Made by a program: the position numbers and the translations under genes. A stretch of 64,000 bases of DNA from Plantago ovata. Taxonomy: Eukaryota > Streptophyta > Magnoliopsida > Lamiales > Plantaginaceae. The notes below the pieces were generated by a model, which did no database searches, was not told where the DNA came from, and was given only the letters and a program-made list of their open reading frames with translations. The stretch covers positions 46,002,870 through 46,066,869 of the forward strand of contig CM051456.1 of the NCBI GenBank assembly GCA_028274465.1. Direction: 5' to 3'. Positions 12,468 through 24,286 of this stretch are shown here, one piece after another (the stretch's first letter is position 1; each line of letters starts with the position of its first letter).

Positions 12468-14171
12468 TTAGGTCTTGCCCTTACGGGTACTAGACTTTCC
12501 CTTCATTGATCTCTTCCTCATACCTAGTACCTGAGAATGAGAATGGACATACACAGCAAGACCAAAATAGTTAATAGTATGAGAAGCATTAAAGCGAGGA
12601 CTAGGATCAGATATGGCTCGCAACACATGTTGCTTGCCATCCACCTCAATCGTGCAAGTTCTTCGGTAGATGTCGATTACGGAGCGTAGATTGGTCAAGA
12701 AGGTTTACCCCAAGAGAACGACATCACTCATCCCAGGTGTAGATGCCGTCATCACAACGAAATTGGTGTACATAGAAGCTTCACCTATCTTAACCAATAC
12801 ATTCTTCACAATGCCTTCGGGTCGTACAAAGGATCCATCCGCTAGTTGCACAATGGCCTTATGCTTCGAAAGATCTCCAAGGCCACTCTTCTCAAACACA
12901 TTCATGGGTATCACATTCTAGTAAGATCTCGTATCTAGTGTAGCACGGACGTCATCGAGACTACCAATCCCAACCTTAACATCAAAGCTATCAGGAATTG
13001 GTTCAGGATCCTTAGGTTCTTCATTACTTCCCAGATCTTTATCTTCCTCCTTGGCCAATGGAGGCGCGTCTTTTGCACCACACTCGCACGCAGCAACTTG
13101 CTTAATGGTGATTTCCACCGGAAGATCTCCCACCAAGTTGATCGACATGGACCTCTCAGTGTTGTATTGTAACTTCCCCTGCTCTATATTAGCTCTAACT
13201 TCCAATTGATCCAGACCAGCATTGATCTTCGCCGAATCCTCCTCGTATCTCTTAAAAAACACTTGGGTGAAATCCACCAATTTCTGTAGATTATCCAAGA
13301 GAGTTTCTGACTTGGATGTAGATGCTTCGACCTTAGGAGTAGGATTACTACGGTTTACCCAGTGAACATCTTCTCGTGCTAGATCGGATCTACACATATG
13401 AGCCCCATGCCCATAATTCTTGCACACCCCACATACCTCGTTGGAGAGAGATGTTCCGATTAGGCCACTTAGAGCTTGCCTCATCTGATTGGCGAAACCT
13501 TCGAACCTATCGCCACTCACACCATTCACTTCATGCATTGGGATCTCCTGGTTGGGTGGAGCCTCAGGTCCACGCCTCCTAACCATTGCTCTTGGATCCT
13601 TGAACTGAGATCCTTTAGCAAGCCTTTCGAAACACGCCCACACATCCTCGGCGGTCTCTTCCCAGATAGTACCACGACCACCACCTGTTGACTCTATATG
13701 TGATTCCATTGTAGAAGTGTTGGACAAGATCAGGAAGCTCAAAACCATGGTGTGGACACTTGTGCTTGAGGTCCTTGAACCACTCGAAAGCGGTGTAGAT
13801 GGTCTCATCATAGTCTTGCTTGAAACCAGTAATTTGCGCCTTCAGCGCGGCGGTCAAAGTATGGGGAAAATATTTCTCCATAAAAGCAGAATACACCTTG
13901 GCCCAGGTGTCTAGTGATCCGGCTTCCAGAGAGCCTAACCATGCCTTGGCTTTATCACCAAGCCCCATAGCAAAAACCTTCATCCTCAGCTCATCATCCG
14001 TTATCCTTGCTCCGGGCCTTGGAAGATTGTTGACAAAATTGTCAATATCATTCAAGTATCCCATAACATCCTCCCTAGCCAACCCATAGAACCTCGGGAG
14101 TTGCTGGGACATGCAACTTTTGATTTCCAAATCTCGAGTTGCAGCAGAAAGAACAATAGCCGGACCTCACA
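12468..14171 (-). pseudogene. gag-protease remnant of gypsy A
   Basis: Minus-strand gag homologous to the longer ORF at 36312-38306. The matrix/capsid part lies at about 14130-13615 (QQLPRFYGLAREDVMGYLND, then FPHTLTAALKAQI). A zinc knuckle C-x2-C-x4-H-x4-C follows near 13415-13370 (CGVCKNYGHGAHMC), then the acidic linker and retropepsin region with LDTRSY where the protease motif should read D-T-G-S. Frameshifts separate 14130-13615, 13811-12918, 12914-12705 and 12698-12468. The catalytic Asp-Thr is kept but the Gly is Arg, so even a repaired frame would lack a normal active site. Confidence 0.85.
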
Positions 14172-14422
14172 TCAGTGCTTTGTTGGGTTGAACCCATGAT
14201 TTCAAAAGTGGCCGAGCCATCATAAGACCTGAATATCTGTGACAGAAGTAACTCACAACCGAAAATCAGTCCTGTTAGAAATCGTCAAATCTGAAATTCA
14301 ACGATAAATCGAGATAAATTTGAAAATAGTATCAGGAAAAAAAAACAAAATAAACTAAACTACTAATTCTAGGAATTGAATGCTGAAAATATATAAAAGC
14401 TAAACAGAAAAAAGGAGTATAG

Positions 14423-14440
14423 TCCCCGGCAACGGCGCCA
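14423..14440 (-). other. Primer-binding site, tRNA-Asp type (gypsy A)
   Basis: On the minus strand it reads TGGCGCCGTTGCCGGGGA. This is complementary to the 3' end of plant tRNA-Asp(GTC) including CCA, and lies 3 nt from the 5' LTR. The same site recurs at 38596-38613 and 49220-49237. Confidence 0.88.
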
Positions 14441-14443
14441 ATT

Positions 14444-15642
14444 TGATGAAACGTTGGATTGTCGAGTTCCAATTAATCAAATAAATTTGTATTTAGCCAA
14501 AGGCAATTCACAACTACAAGGAAAACCGTAGTGTAGCAGTAAAATAACCTCGAGTGTCGATCTCTAAGGACTATAACTAGCTTTATCTAATCTAACTTAA
14601 GAATATAAAACAGCAGGCGACTTAGCAAATGTTTTTCTTAACAGATAATGGAGATTGGTGATAGTATGGTCATTCAAAGCATAGCAGGTTAATAATCATG
14701 CATAAATTCCTCGGTTTTGCATGGAGATCTTTGATCAATGAATTGTCCAATTGTGTTCCGTAATTATTCAACACTACGAAGATAGAGGTTTTAGATAGAT
14801 CAAAGAAATAAAGCAATAACTCAGAGTATAATGCGCGATATAGCCATTAGCATAATTATTAACCCTTCGCTAAGAAATCACATACTATCACCAACGAGAA
14901 GTTTAGCTACTCATAGTTGTCATGCAATCAACAGAAATCATACCACGAATGAATGAAAACATGATGAAAGATATATACATATAAATAGAAAAACTGTAAG
15001 ATACAATGTTACCGGAGGTTGTCAATCTCCGAAGAATCGCGATCTTACAAGCTCCAAACTGCTAAGAAAAAGTATCTCCAAAGCTAAGAACCCCAGAACA
15101 GGCTCTGGGAAATTCCTACCTAAAACTACTGAGAAAGGTGAGAGAAAAGGTCTGGAAAAGTATGAAAAACGGAGAAAACTGAGCTCATATATATAGGCAT
15201 TCGAATTGTGTGGGGCGAAGGGCCCCACACACCGGGCGATTCGCCTGGTGTGGAGCGATTCGCCCCACGTCCCGGGCGACTCGCCCGGGAGTGTTTTTCG
15301 GCCCAAAACGCGTTTTCGACGCGTTTTTGGATTTCTTCCCCTTTTCGGACTTGGTTTCTGCCTTCTAGTGACCTTTTAGCCTTCAGACTCGACCCCTAGA
15401 CTTCAAATCCTATCCGGAATCTTTCAGATACTCCAATTAGGCTTCTGGAACACCAATTCCTTGTCTACTTCAATATAATTGCCCGGAAAACCTCGTTTTT
15501 CAACCAAAACCTGTAAAAAAAAACTAAAGGGAAACGTGACACTATTCTAATAAAATGCATTAAAATATAGCTAAATTAACATAGAGGATAGCTAAAATAG
15601 GTGAAAAAGACTCAAATGAAAGTGTAAAATACACATTCATCA
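14444..15642 (-). repeat. Gypsy A 5' LTR
   Basis: 1199 bp; pairs with 9369-10555. It has the same TATA and GC-palindrome arrangement (GC block 15208-15292). It abuts the primer site at 14440 with a 3-nt spacer. Confidence 0.92.
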
Positions 15643-16542
15643 ATAATGTATTGTGAATCTAGCGTTGAATTTCAACAACATTAGCAAATAATAATTTAAC
15701 TAAAAAAGGTAAGAAACTACATACCTCCTTCAACAAACAGCAACCCAGAAGCTCTTCTACTTCCAAAATCCACCACCTAAGAGAAGAAAAACAACAAAAC
15801 TTCAGAAGATTTCATGGATATGAAACCGAATTGGACGAAATTCACAAAACAGATGAGCTAGGGTTTCGGTCTACATATAATAATTTATTACAACCGAGAA
15901 CAGAATCCCACATACCCAATAACCCCCAAATTATATACTTATAAAACAATCAGAAACCCTAACTAACATAATCAAGGCGAAATGAAATCAAAGCAAGCGC
16001 GAGTGAGTACATCGACTTACTAGGGATCTCCGGTGGTAGTGGCATGGCGGTCGGCGGGGCATGGTGGAAGAGGACTCCGGTTCAGTGGTGGGCGGTAATG
16101 GGTGATTGTGGGGTGGAAGATGAAGAGATCGAAGAGAGAGAGAGAGAGAGAGAGAGAAGACGAAGAAGAAGAAGATGAAGGAAGAATATATGATTGATCT
16201 ACATCTAGATCTGATCATATATTTGTTTTTCTTTTTTCTTTTTTTTTTATTTTTAACATAGCGACGGATGGGTTCATCCGTCTCTAAATTAGCGACGGAT
16301 AAATCCATCCATCGCAAATTTAGGGACGGATAAATCCATCCGTCGCAAATTTAGGGACGGATAAATTCATCCGTCGCTAAACACCAGTCAAATTTCTAAC
16401 CGTCGCTATAATTACCGATCCGTCGCTATTTTGTGACGGATATGATCCGTCGCTATTCATCCGTCTCTATTTGGCTGTTTTCTTGTAGTGTTGATATCTG
16501 CTCTAAGGTCAGTGTTGCGGTGCGGAAAGAGGCCCCTATGGG

Positions 16543-17433
16543 TAGGGCTGGCCATGGGCGGATCGAATCAAATTCGATCCGAACTTCGGATTAATCCGAT
16601 CCGCAAATGCAGAATTTGGTCAATCTGAAATCTGATACGAAATTTCGGTTCGGTTTCGGATTGATCCGAAAATAATCGGATCGAATTCGGATTAATCTGT
16701 ATATTTCGAAATTTGGTAAAATTCCAACTCAAGAATGAAGATAGAAAAAAAATTCCAACTAAAGAATGAGGCAAATAGAGATCTAGGTAGTCATCCATAA
16801 TTAATTACTACACACCCATTTGACCTTTGTTCGAAGATTCTTTTTCAATCCAAATTAATCAACCCTTCTCTTGCAGAGAATCCATGGCAGCTGAGATAGA
16901 TCTGTTCAGTTTTCTTCACTGTGTGGTGTTTGTGACTGTTTTTTCCAGAAGCCAAGGAACTGAACATCGGATCTTCAGATCTTGGCATCTTGCTTTTGCT
17001 TTCTTCCTCTGTTATCTTCGTGGATCGCTCAATATTCCTTTCGATCGCGCAATGTATGGGTTTTGTGCTAAAGGAAATTGAAGGTAGGAATGAGTATGAA
17101 GGCATGGATGAAGAAGGAATGCTTATGAAGGATTATGAAGGCATGGATGGATGAAGAGGCAGAAGGGTTAGGAACAAAAAGCGGAATGGGAAATTCTAGG
17201 GTTAGTGTTTCTTACCGTGTTTCTTAGGCTTTAGTACATATATAGTAGGTTTTTTTTTTTAATAATAGATCGGATCGGATTAATTCGATAATCCTCGGAT
17301 TTTAATCCGATCTGATTCGAAAAATTCGGATTAATAAAAGTAGTGATCCGCAAATTCCGATCGGATTGGTTTGAACTCGGATCGTCGAATTTTCGGATTG
17401 GATTTTCGGTTTCGGATTTTATGCCCACCCCTA
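16543..17433. mobile_element. hAT-type non-autonomous element, 0.9 kb
   Basis: Termini TAGGGCTGGCCATGGGC and, inverted, TAGGGGTGGGCATAAAATCC, close to the TAGGGGTGGGCA ends common in plant hAT elements. A perfect 8-bp duplication CCTATGGG (16535-16542 and 17434-17441) matches the hAT rule. Removing the insert restores the reading frame of the host remnant. Near both ends are many alternating GATCGGAT/AATCCGATC-type motifs (16558-16690 and 17262-17415). The middle has no recognisable transposase. Confidence 0.93.
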
Positions 17434-17829
17434 CCTATGGGGTTCCTCTCCAATGATGGACGGGACCTTCGTCCAGCGGATCTGTTGTTGTACAATTGGT
17501 CCCAAGGTAAAGACGCTTGTTTGGATGTCACGGGTGTCTCTCTTTTTTCTGGTGAGGGTTTGTATTCTTGGGCTCCCGGAGCTGCTTTGGAGCCTGTTGT
17601 TAAGAAGAAGAAGAGGAAGTATTCTTCTAAGTGTGTCGAGCACGGCTACTCTTTCATCCCTTTTGCCTTCTCTAGTTTTGGGGAGCTCGGCGAGAAGGCC
17701 TTGGTTACTCTTTTGCGCCTTAAGCGCTTATCTGTTAGCCATTCTAATGATGTCAGGAGCGGTGTTTTTCTTTTTTCTAGACTTAGTTTTTGTATTGTCT
17801 CTCGACTCCCTTCCAATTTTGCGTGATTA

Positions 17830-18172
17830 ATAAAATTCTAGTTTATAATAATAAAAAAATTAAAAAATTATAATAATATTTGGGTTATTTAAACATGTGA
17901 ATTTAATTTTACAGAGTGTCAGGCACTAGTTTTGCCATCGCAGACACAAGTTTTGCATTGTAAAACTAGTGACGGGCACTAGTTATAGAATCTCATACAC
18001 TAGTTTTGTAGTGCCAATGAGTCTCGGGCACTAGTCTTGTATCAAACTAGTGTTAGACACTAGTTTTGCAATCCCAGACACTAGATTTGAATAATAATGA
18101 TAATAATATCTTCTATAAGTAACCATTATTTGAATTTTTTGTACCACTGTTGTAAAATAAAAATAAGAAAAA
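17830..18172. repeat. AT-rich tail and CACTAGTTTTGCA minisatellite
   Basis: After the RT-like stop comes AT-rich DNA (17830-17915). From 17918 to about 18090 there are imperfect repeats of roughly 25-35 bp built around CACTAGTTTTGCAATC-type units, some inverted (AAACTAG). No gene is seen. Confidence 0.7.
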
Positions 18173-18300
18173 GAACGCAAATTCTCAGGAAAGACGGTCT
18201 TTAATATAGACGGGACCTTTTTGCAATTTACCAACTAAAATCTCGCTACCCATTTAAAAAACGCGGATCCGGATTTATGACCCGGTTACTTATTCGGGTT
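18173..18300 (+). repeat. Left terminal inverted repeat of the Mutator-like element (degenerate)
   Basis: Shares the GACGGTCTTTAATATAGAC core, a later AAAAAA(C/G)C box and GACCCGGTTA with the reverse complement of 28340-28488. The match has small gaps and I estimated it by eye. Confidence 0.55.
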
Positions 18301-18864
18301 AGCAGACATTAACCGATATACACGGCTTCTTTCTCTTTTCTTTTTTTTCTCCTCTCAGTTCGATCTCTCTCTCTAGGGTTTTTTTCAAGCGTTTTTGCGT
18401 TCGATTGACGGTTTTGAAGCGGTTTTCATCTTCATCGACGGTTGTTTGGTGTATTTTAAGTTCGATTTTGTGCTCAGTTCAAGGTATTGTTCTCCATTGA
18501 AGTTTTAGGTCGTTTTTGGTTTTCTGGATGTGGTTTTTTTTATTTTTCTGTGATTTTGTAGTAGTATTGTGTTTGTTTTATGCTCGTTTATGTGTGTGAT
18601 GTTCAGTAGTAGTTTTATTTTTGTTTTTTGTAACTCAATTTGTTCGAATTTTGCTTATACATGGTGGTTTCTGTTTGTTTTTGTTTTTGCTTATGCATGG
18701 TGGTTTCTGTTTGTTTTTTGCTTATACGTTGTGGTTTTTGTGGTTTGTTGTTGTGCTTCATTGAAGGTATTGTGCTGCATTGACGTTTTTATGTCATTTT
18801 TTTCTTTTCTGGATGGTTTTTTCATGGTGCTTTGTTCCTTTTTTTTGCTTTGTTTGTATTAGAT
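18301..18864 (+). promoter_or_regulatory. Promoter / 5' leader of the ULP1-like gene with a 5' UTR intron
   Basis: A C/T-rich leader (CTTCTTTCTCTTTTC..., then CTCTCTCTAGGG) is followed by a plausible 5' UTR exon ending ...GTTCAAG and a GT...AG intron (about 18484-18862) that ends TTGTATTAG two bases before the start ATG. No clear TATA box was seen. Confidence 0.5.
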
Positions 18865-21800
18865 ATGGATGGTGATAAAAGGAAGACGCGATCTACTACA
18901 TCTGCTGCTGCTGCTATGAATAAACCAAGCACAAGGACGCGAGCTCCTTCTGGTGCGAAGAAAAATGAAAGTCCAAGTGGTGGTGTAGTTTACAAGAGAA
19001 AGAAGACATCTCCTGACTCATTAAAAGGTATTTGTGTTCTGTTTTGTTATGTATTTTGAATAGATTTTTTTCTCTTTTTGATATCATTTGAAGTTTCTGT
19101 CATATCATGGGAAGTTTATGTGATATCATGGGGTCTTTTGATTATATCATGGGGTTTATTTGAAATATTATGGCATATTCAGTGTATTTTTTGTGTGTAT
19201 TTCATATTAATATAAATATGATCATGGGGTTTACTTTGATTTGGTGTTGTTTTCTGTTTTATCATTAGAGATGGTTGTTGATATGCGCCGGACTAGAGCT
19301 GTTTCGGCTACTTCTTTTAAGCCAGGGTCCAGTTCTACTGATGCTTTGAAGAAGACTAATAAAAGGAAGCAACCTAGTCAGTCTGATTCTGGTAAGTCTA
19401 TGCATTTTTTTTGAAGATCATGGGGTTTATTTGTGAATATCATGGGATATATTAGTCACATCATGGGGTGTGTGTTTGATTCTGTGAATTGTATCCTTTT
19501 CTTTTTGGATATCATGGGGTCTTTTGATGATATCATGGGGTCTTTTGTAGATATCATGGCATTTTTTAGTGTAAATTCTGTGTGTATTTGATATTAATAG
19601 AAATATGATCATGGGGTTTATTGTGAACATCATGGCATATATTGGTAACATCATGGGGTTTTCATATGTTTTTTTTTGTGTTGTAGATTTTCAGGGAGAG
19701 AAGAAAAAGCGGCGTAAGGAGGGGAAAAGTTTTACTGCTGCTGAATTTGATAAGTTGTCTGAGAAGCAGAAGTCTTACATGATTTGTGTTACTCTGCCTG
19801 ATGGTAGCGTAAGACATAAGAGGATGGAGGCTTATTGTCAGGCTGAGAAGTTGTTGGACTTGTTTGGAAAGTTCAACACAGCACAATTGGATGCTGTAAT
19901 GGATATAGGTTTTGGTGGTTTGCAGCATGTTATTGTGCATTATCTGCCTAGGAAGTTTACTCCTTGGTTGGTGGAGAGGTTCGAGTTTGAAAATTATTAT
20001 ATGGTGGTTGGTGATGATAGGTTTCCTATAACCGGTGATGATGTGTACGATCTGTTTATGATCCCTCGCAATCCTGGTGTTGAGGTGCCTTTGGATAAAA
20101 AGTATGGTGATAAAGGGAGGTATAGGAAGGAGATTATTGACAGTTGGACGTGGGCAACTGAACATAAAACCAAATCTGGTGAGGTTCGTTTGTCTACAGT
20201 TGCTGATCGGTTGGTTGAGTTAAAGGAGGCGGGGGATGAGTTCAAGAAGCTCTTTGTGTTGTATGTTTGTGGGGTGTTCTTGGCACCTTTGCCTGTTGCT
20301 GTTGTTGATCAGAAGCTGTTGCGAGCTGTTGAGAACGTTAAGAAGATCAAGACATATGACTGGTGTAGTTTTGTTCTTGACAGGCTCGGTTCTGCAGTTA
20401 GGAGTTTTAAAACTTCGGAGTTTAATGCTATGAGTGGATGCCTCTGGGTTCTTATTGGTTGTTACTTGGAGAGGTTTAGTGTGAGACAACGGGTTCAAGG
20501 TCGTGATCTCCCTTTGATTCAGCACTGGAATGATGGTCTGATATCGGAGAGGATCGAGTATGAGAAGAAGAATGGAGGTTTTGGTAAATTATTGCGTGAT
20601 ACCAGCTATCCTCTTACAAAGAGACTTCCTGGTCAAGGTGCTGTGTATTATGTTCCGAAGAAGGCTAGAGACGAATCTTCTGTTATGGTATTTTTTTTTT
20701 TTTTTTTATTATTTTTCTGTTAGTTCTGTGTACATGTTTTATTTGGATGTTTGTGTCATATCATGGGATATAACTTTGTTTTTATGGAAGTTTTTTATTA
20801 TCAGAGAATTTTGTAGTTACTGCATGTATATGATATGATGATGTGTATAGTTGATATTATGGGGTATATAGTTGATATCATTGGGGTATATTGTTGAATT
20901 TTTTGTTATGTCAGAAATTGAAGTTACTGCATGTGTATAGAATTTCATGGGGTATGTAGGTGATATTATGGGGTATATAGTTGATATCATGGGGTATATG
21001 GTTGATATTATGGGGTATATTGGTGATATCATGGTGTATATTGTTGAAGTTTTTATTATGTCAGAATTTGAAGTTACTGCATGTGTATAGGATTTCATGG
21101 TGTATATGGTTGATATTATGGGGTATATAGTTGATATCATGGGGTATATTGTTGATATCATGGGCATATAGTTGATTTCATTTTTTTTTTCCTTCTTTAC
21201 ATACCTATTGTTTTCTCACTGGTTTGCTTATTTTGGCTTTTTTTATAGACTGCTGAAGAGTCATGGAAAATTTTCATGATTGATATTGAGAATGCTTCGC
21301 GGGCTCATCTTGAAAGGATGCAGAAGTGTGGTTCTGGTGGTCAGGAATTGGATGATGTACTAGAACCATCACAGAGTTGGTTTACGCAAAGGTTTTATGA
21401 TGATCCTATGCTGCATTCATTTGTTGACAATGTGTGTGTTGAATTGAAGTCGAGGATTGGGGAGTCGATTAGAGCATCTCAGCATGATTCACCTAGTGAT
21501 TCATTTGTTCCTGCCAATTTGAATGAGAGTCCGACTCAGGTTGATAATAATGAAGGAACCAGTGGTATGGAGAAGGAATTTGAATTATTAGATGATGTGT
21601 TGTATCCTGAGAAGCTGAAGAACATTGATGTTTCTTCTATAGCTAGAAATGTTGAGCTAGAGGTTAAGATGCAGGGTGGGATGCATGAGGATAGTGATCA
21701 GAATACGGAAGAAATTGTTGAGGGTGATGGGACTTTGGTGACTGGGGGTGATCAGCAGATTGTTGTTCTTGATATGAATGAGCTTGGTGGTGATGCAGTT

Positions 21801-24286
21801 AAGAAGGGCGAGGAAGAAGTTGTTTTGGAGGAGCTTGGTGGTAATTCAGTGAACAAGGGGGAGAAGAAAGTTGATGTGGAGGAGGAAGTTGTTGGTGATG
21901 CAGTGAACAAGGGGGAGAAGGAAGTTGATGTGGAGGAGGAAGTTGTTGCTGATACAGTGAAAAATGTGGAGAAGGAATTTGTTGTGGATGAGGAAGTTGT
22001 TGCTGATGCAGTGAAAAATGTGGAGAAGGAAGTTGATATGGAGGAGCATGGATGTTCTAAGGTTGATATGGCTGTTGTTGTTGTAGAGAATCCTATGATT
22101 GGATCTTCAGGTAAGGAAGTTGATGAGGATCATGGATCTGATGATAGTCAGAAGCTCATGGACGATGAAGTTTTGCTTCTACATACTAGTAAGAAGGATA
22201 TTCAAGGGATTGAGGTTGATTTAGAGGTTCGGGCATTGTTCATTGATAGGTTCCCCAACTATTCTTTTCATGAACTTGGATGTTTTGATGATTGTGGTGA
22301 GTTTGATAATTCTCTTGTGTTGGGGTCTGCCGTTATGAGGGTGATTAAGAAGTATATAAAGGGTGTAAATGATATGACATCTTACAGAAAAGAAGTGGCT
22401 GACTATTTGTTCTTCATAACTGAGGATAGCAGGTATTTTTTTATTTTTTTATTTTCTGTTTCTGTGTTCTACATTATATCATGGGATGTTTTAGCTGATA
22501 TCATGGGATATAACTTTGTTATCATGAGTGTTTTTTCTATTACAGTTCATGTAACTTTTGTGTTTCCCTATATCATTTTTTTTTTTTTTTAATGTAGGAT
22601 CAAGGGAAAGTTTGTTGATATGGGATTAAGCTATTTCATGTATGGAGATAGCATTAGGACGTTGTATCCTAAGAAGAGGATTTGCACAAGTGTTATTGAT
22701 TGCTGGATCCGAAATTTGAATTTTACCGAGCTTATCCTCCGTCCTAAGCCAGGGATGCACCGAATGTGGTTATCAATCCATATTTCTGTATGTGTCTGAC
22801 TGCTTTTTTTTTTTTTTTTCTTGCGGTTTGATGTTTGTCAATCAATTATTAATCGTAGTTACTATGTTTTTTTAGCATCCATGGAGGAAGTTGGCTCATG
22901 CGTTTGATGAAGATGAAAAAGAAAGACTTCAAAAGGAGCTTAGTGATAACAGTGTTAAGTTTAAGGACAAATATTTGTTCCAGATGTTGGAAATGATGTT
23001 CTACTCCTTCAGAAGTGTTCTTGGGCCAGGAGATGTTGATATTAGAAGTGTAAAACTGGTAAGTTGCTATGTTTTTTTTTATTAAGTTATGTTTTTTAAT
23101 TTTTGAGATCCTGATATATATTGTCTGATATGATGGGGTATATTAGTTAAATCATGGGGTATATTGTCTATATCATGGGGTATATTAGTGAAATTATGGT
23201 GTGTATTGTCTGATATGATGTGGTACATTAGTGAAATCATGGGGGTATATTGTGTGATATCATTGGGTACTTTTAGTGAAAACATGTGGTATATTAGTTT
23301 TTTTTGTGTTTCAGATCTTACTGTTGAGATCATGGGATATGTATCCAATATCATGGGATATATTGTTGATATCATGGTATATTTGCTTTTTCTGTAGTAC
23401 TTTTTCCCGTTGATAGCTGGGGATCATTACACTTGCTATGTGGTGAATATGGAATTGAAGAGAGTGCAGTATCTTGATAATAGGAATACTGATCCATTGG
23501 CCGTTGAAAGTTGTTACATTGTGTTGGTAAGTTATTTTTGTATCATGGCAAATTGATTATATCATAGCATATAGTTTATGTTACAGTTCATTTTTTTTTA
23601 ATTTTTTTTGTTGCCTTTTTTTCTCTTTTTGTAGAAGGAAGTTTTCACAGAGTGCCTTGTTGAAAATTCTTTGCGTCGTGATGGAGATATTAGGGATTTT
23701 AGATTGGAGAAGATTCATTTTCATTGGATTAAGACTGAAAAAGATACCGAGGACTGTGGTGTTTATCTTATGAAGCACATGGAGTTGTTTTATGGAAGGC
23801 TTTTTGATTTCCCGCGCTTTTACAAGGTACTGTTCTTGTTTTCATATATTTTTTTTCAATAGACTGTTCTTGTTTTCTGGATATATATGTTTTGTATATG
23901 TTATGTAGTTTTACTAACTGTATTTTTTAATTTAGGTTTCGTCGAGAGAGGTGCTTAGGGCTGAAATTCTTGCAACGCTGGCTTTGTCGAAATTAAACTC
24001 GGCGCTTCCATCACTGAAGGAGAAAGTTGCTGCTTTTATTAATAACAAAGCAAGAATCAGTGACAATGTAAATCACAATCCAAGGTCTCTACATACTCTT
24101 CTGAGGATTCAGTATAAGAAAGTTACTGATAAACATGAGAAGGAGGAAATGGAGAAGAGAAAGGTACTTGAAGAGCAAAGGAAAGCTGAAGTTGAACGTG
24201 AAAAAAAGAGATTACTGATGCTATTGCAGCTTCCTTGGTTGATGGTGATCCTAAAGTTGATACAATCCAACAAGATCCTAAAATAG
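18865..24286 (+). CDS. ULP1-like C48 cysteine protease of a Mutator-like element (9 exons)
   Basis: Likely SUMO/ubiquitin-like-protease family gene (C48). Exons read from GT/AG sites: 18865-19027, 19269-19391, 19687-20687, 21249-22432, 22598-22787, 22876-23058, 23398-23526, 23635-23826, 23936-24286. All phases agree and no stop occurs before the end, giving about 1171 residues. The N-terminus is basic and Ser/Thr-rich (KRKTRSTTS, KRKQP: possible nuclear signals). Exon 3 has IGFGGLQHVIVHYLPRKF, like the N-terminal domain of plant transposon ULP1 proteins. Exon 4 is acidic with five 18-residue repeats. The catalytic part shows His in AGDHYTCYVV (exon 7), Asp in VQYLDN, and Cys in TEDCGVYLM (exon 8). 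The usual oxyanion Gln six residues before Cys is Glu. A helical, charged C-terminus follows. It faces the FAR1-like gene tail to tail. Confidence 0.8.
21789..22058 (+). repeat. 54-bp in-frame tandem repeats in the ULP1-like gene
   Basis: Five units of 54 bp encode 18-residue acidic repeats of the type ADAVKNVEKEVDMEE. The middle units are nearly identical and the first and last diverge. The unit keeps the reading frame, so copy number can change without breaking the protein. Charge and spacing suggest a coiled or extended acidic linker between the N-terminal domain and the protease. Confidence 0.85.

Larger units (their letters stand above)
9369..15642 (-). mobile_element. Gypsy element A, non-autonomous (gag-protease remnant only)
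   Basis: Complete two-LTR element in minus orientation: 3' LTR 9369-10555, 5' LTR 14444-15642, tRNA-Asp primer site 14423-14440, polypurine tract beside 10556. Both LTRs start TGATGAAACG and end CATTCATCA on the plus strand. The flanks are ATATT (9364-9368) and ATAAT (15643-15647), a 5-bp duplication with one mismatch. The internal region (3.9 kb) holds a broken gag-protease gene but no RT, RNase H, integrase or second ORF, unlike its relatives B and C. It is inserted in the CACTA element. Confidence 0.92.
7968..16490. mobile_element. CACTA element with GCGACGGAT subterminal repeats (holds gypsy A)
   Basis: Starts CACTACAAGAAAAACTGG and ends TTTTCTTGTAGTG. The 3-bp duplication is TTG (7965-7967 and 16491-16493). 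Both ends carry many copies of GCGACGGAT / ATCCGTCGCT (7990-8200 and 16258-16470), typical subterminal repeats. Without gypsy A the element is about 2.2 kb, too short for a CACTA transposase. Left inner part (8210-9368): AT-rich DNA, a tRNA-like sequence and a 23-bp direct duplication at 8472-8518. Right inner part (15643-16257): AT-rich DNA and a GA dinucleotide run near 16130-16156. I see no supported gene in either arm. Confidence 0.93.
7196..17829 (+). pseudogene. Reverse-transcriptase-like (non-LTR-type) gene remnant with C-terminal zinc knuckle
   Basis: Coding pieces 7196-7967, 16494-16534 and 17442-17826 read as one protein once the CACTA element (7968-16490) and the hAT element (16543-17433), each with one duplication copy, are removed. 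The first piece resembles the end of plant reverse-transcriptase-like proteins (GMAKLSF, LPIRLGGLGV). A Cys-x2-Cys-x10-His-x3-Cys knuckle lies at about 7858-7915. The last piece has RPADLLLYNW, then a Gly-Lys spacer, then CLDVTGVS, a P-x-D...D-V-T pattern like the restriction-like endonucleases of some non-LTR elements. It also has GYSFIPFAFSSFGELGEKAL and stops near 17826. An AT-rich tail follows. The 5' part is missing because copia sits there. The family name is uncertain. Confidence 0.65.

Noticed and set aside
13376..14089. Plus-strand open frames opposite the gag of gypsy A, and similar ones opposite gag in B and C
   Set aside because: Shadows of the true minus- or plus-strand gag; no independent motif.
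16827..17105. Short open frames in the hAT element, one starting like a signal peptide
   Set aside because: They overlap on both strands, lack hAT dimerisation or DDE motifs, and the insert is short.
17918..18090. CRISPR-like spaced repeats
   Set aside because: Units are imperfect and partly inverted, without constant spacers, in plant DNA; this is a minisatellite.
20817..21167. Open frames of MISTIYPMIS / SWDI type here and at 23082-23397 and 26852-27578
   Set aside because: Translations of the ATCATGGGATAT repeats in introns, not proteins.
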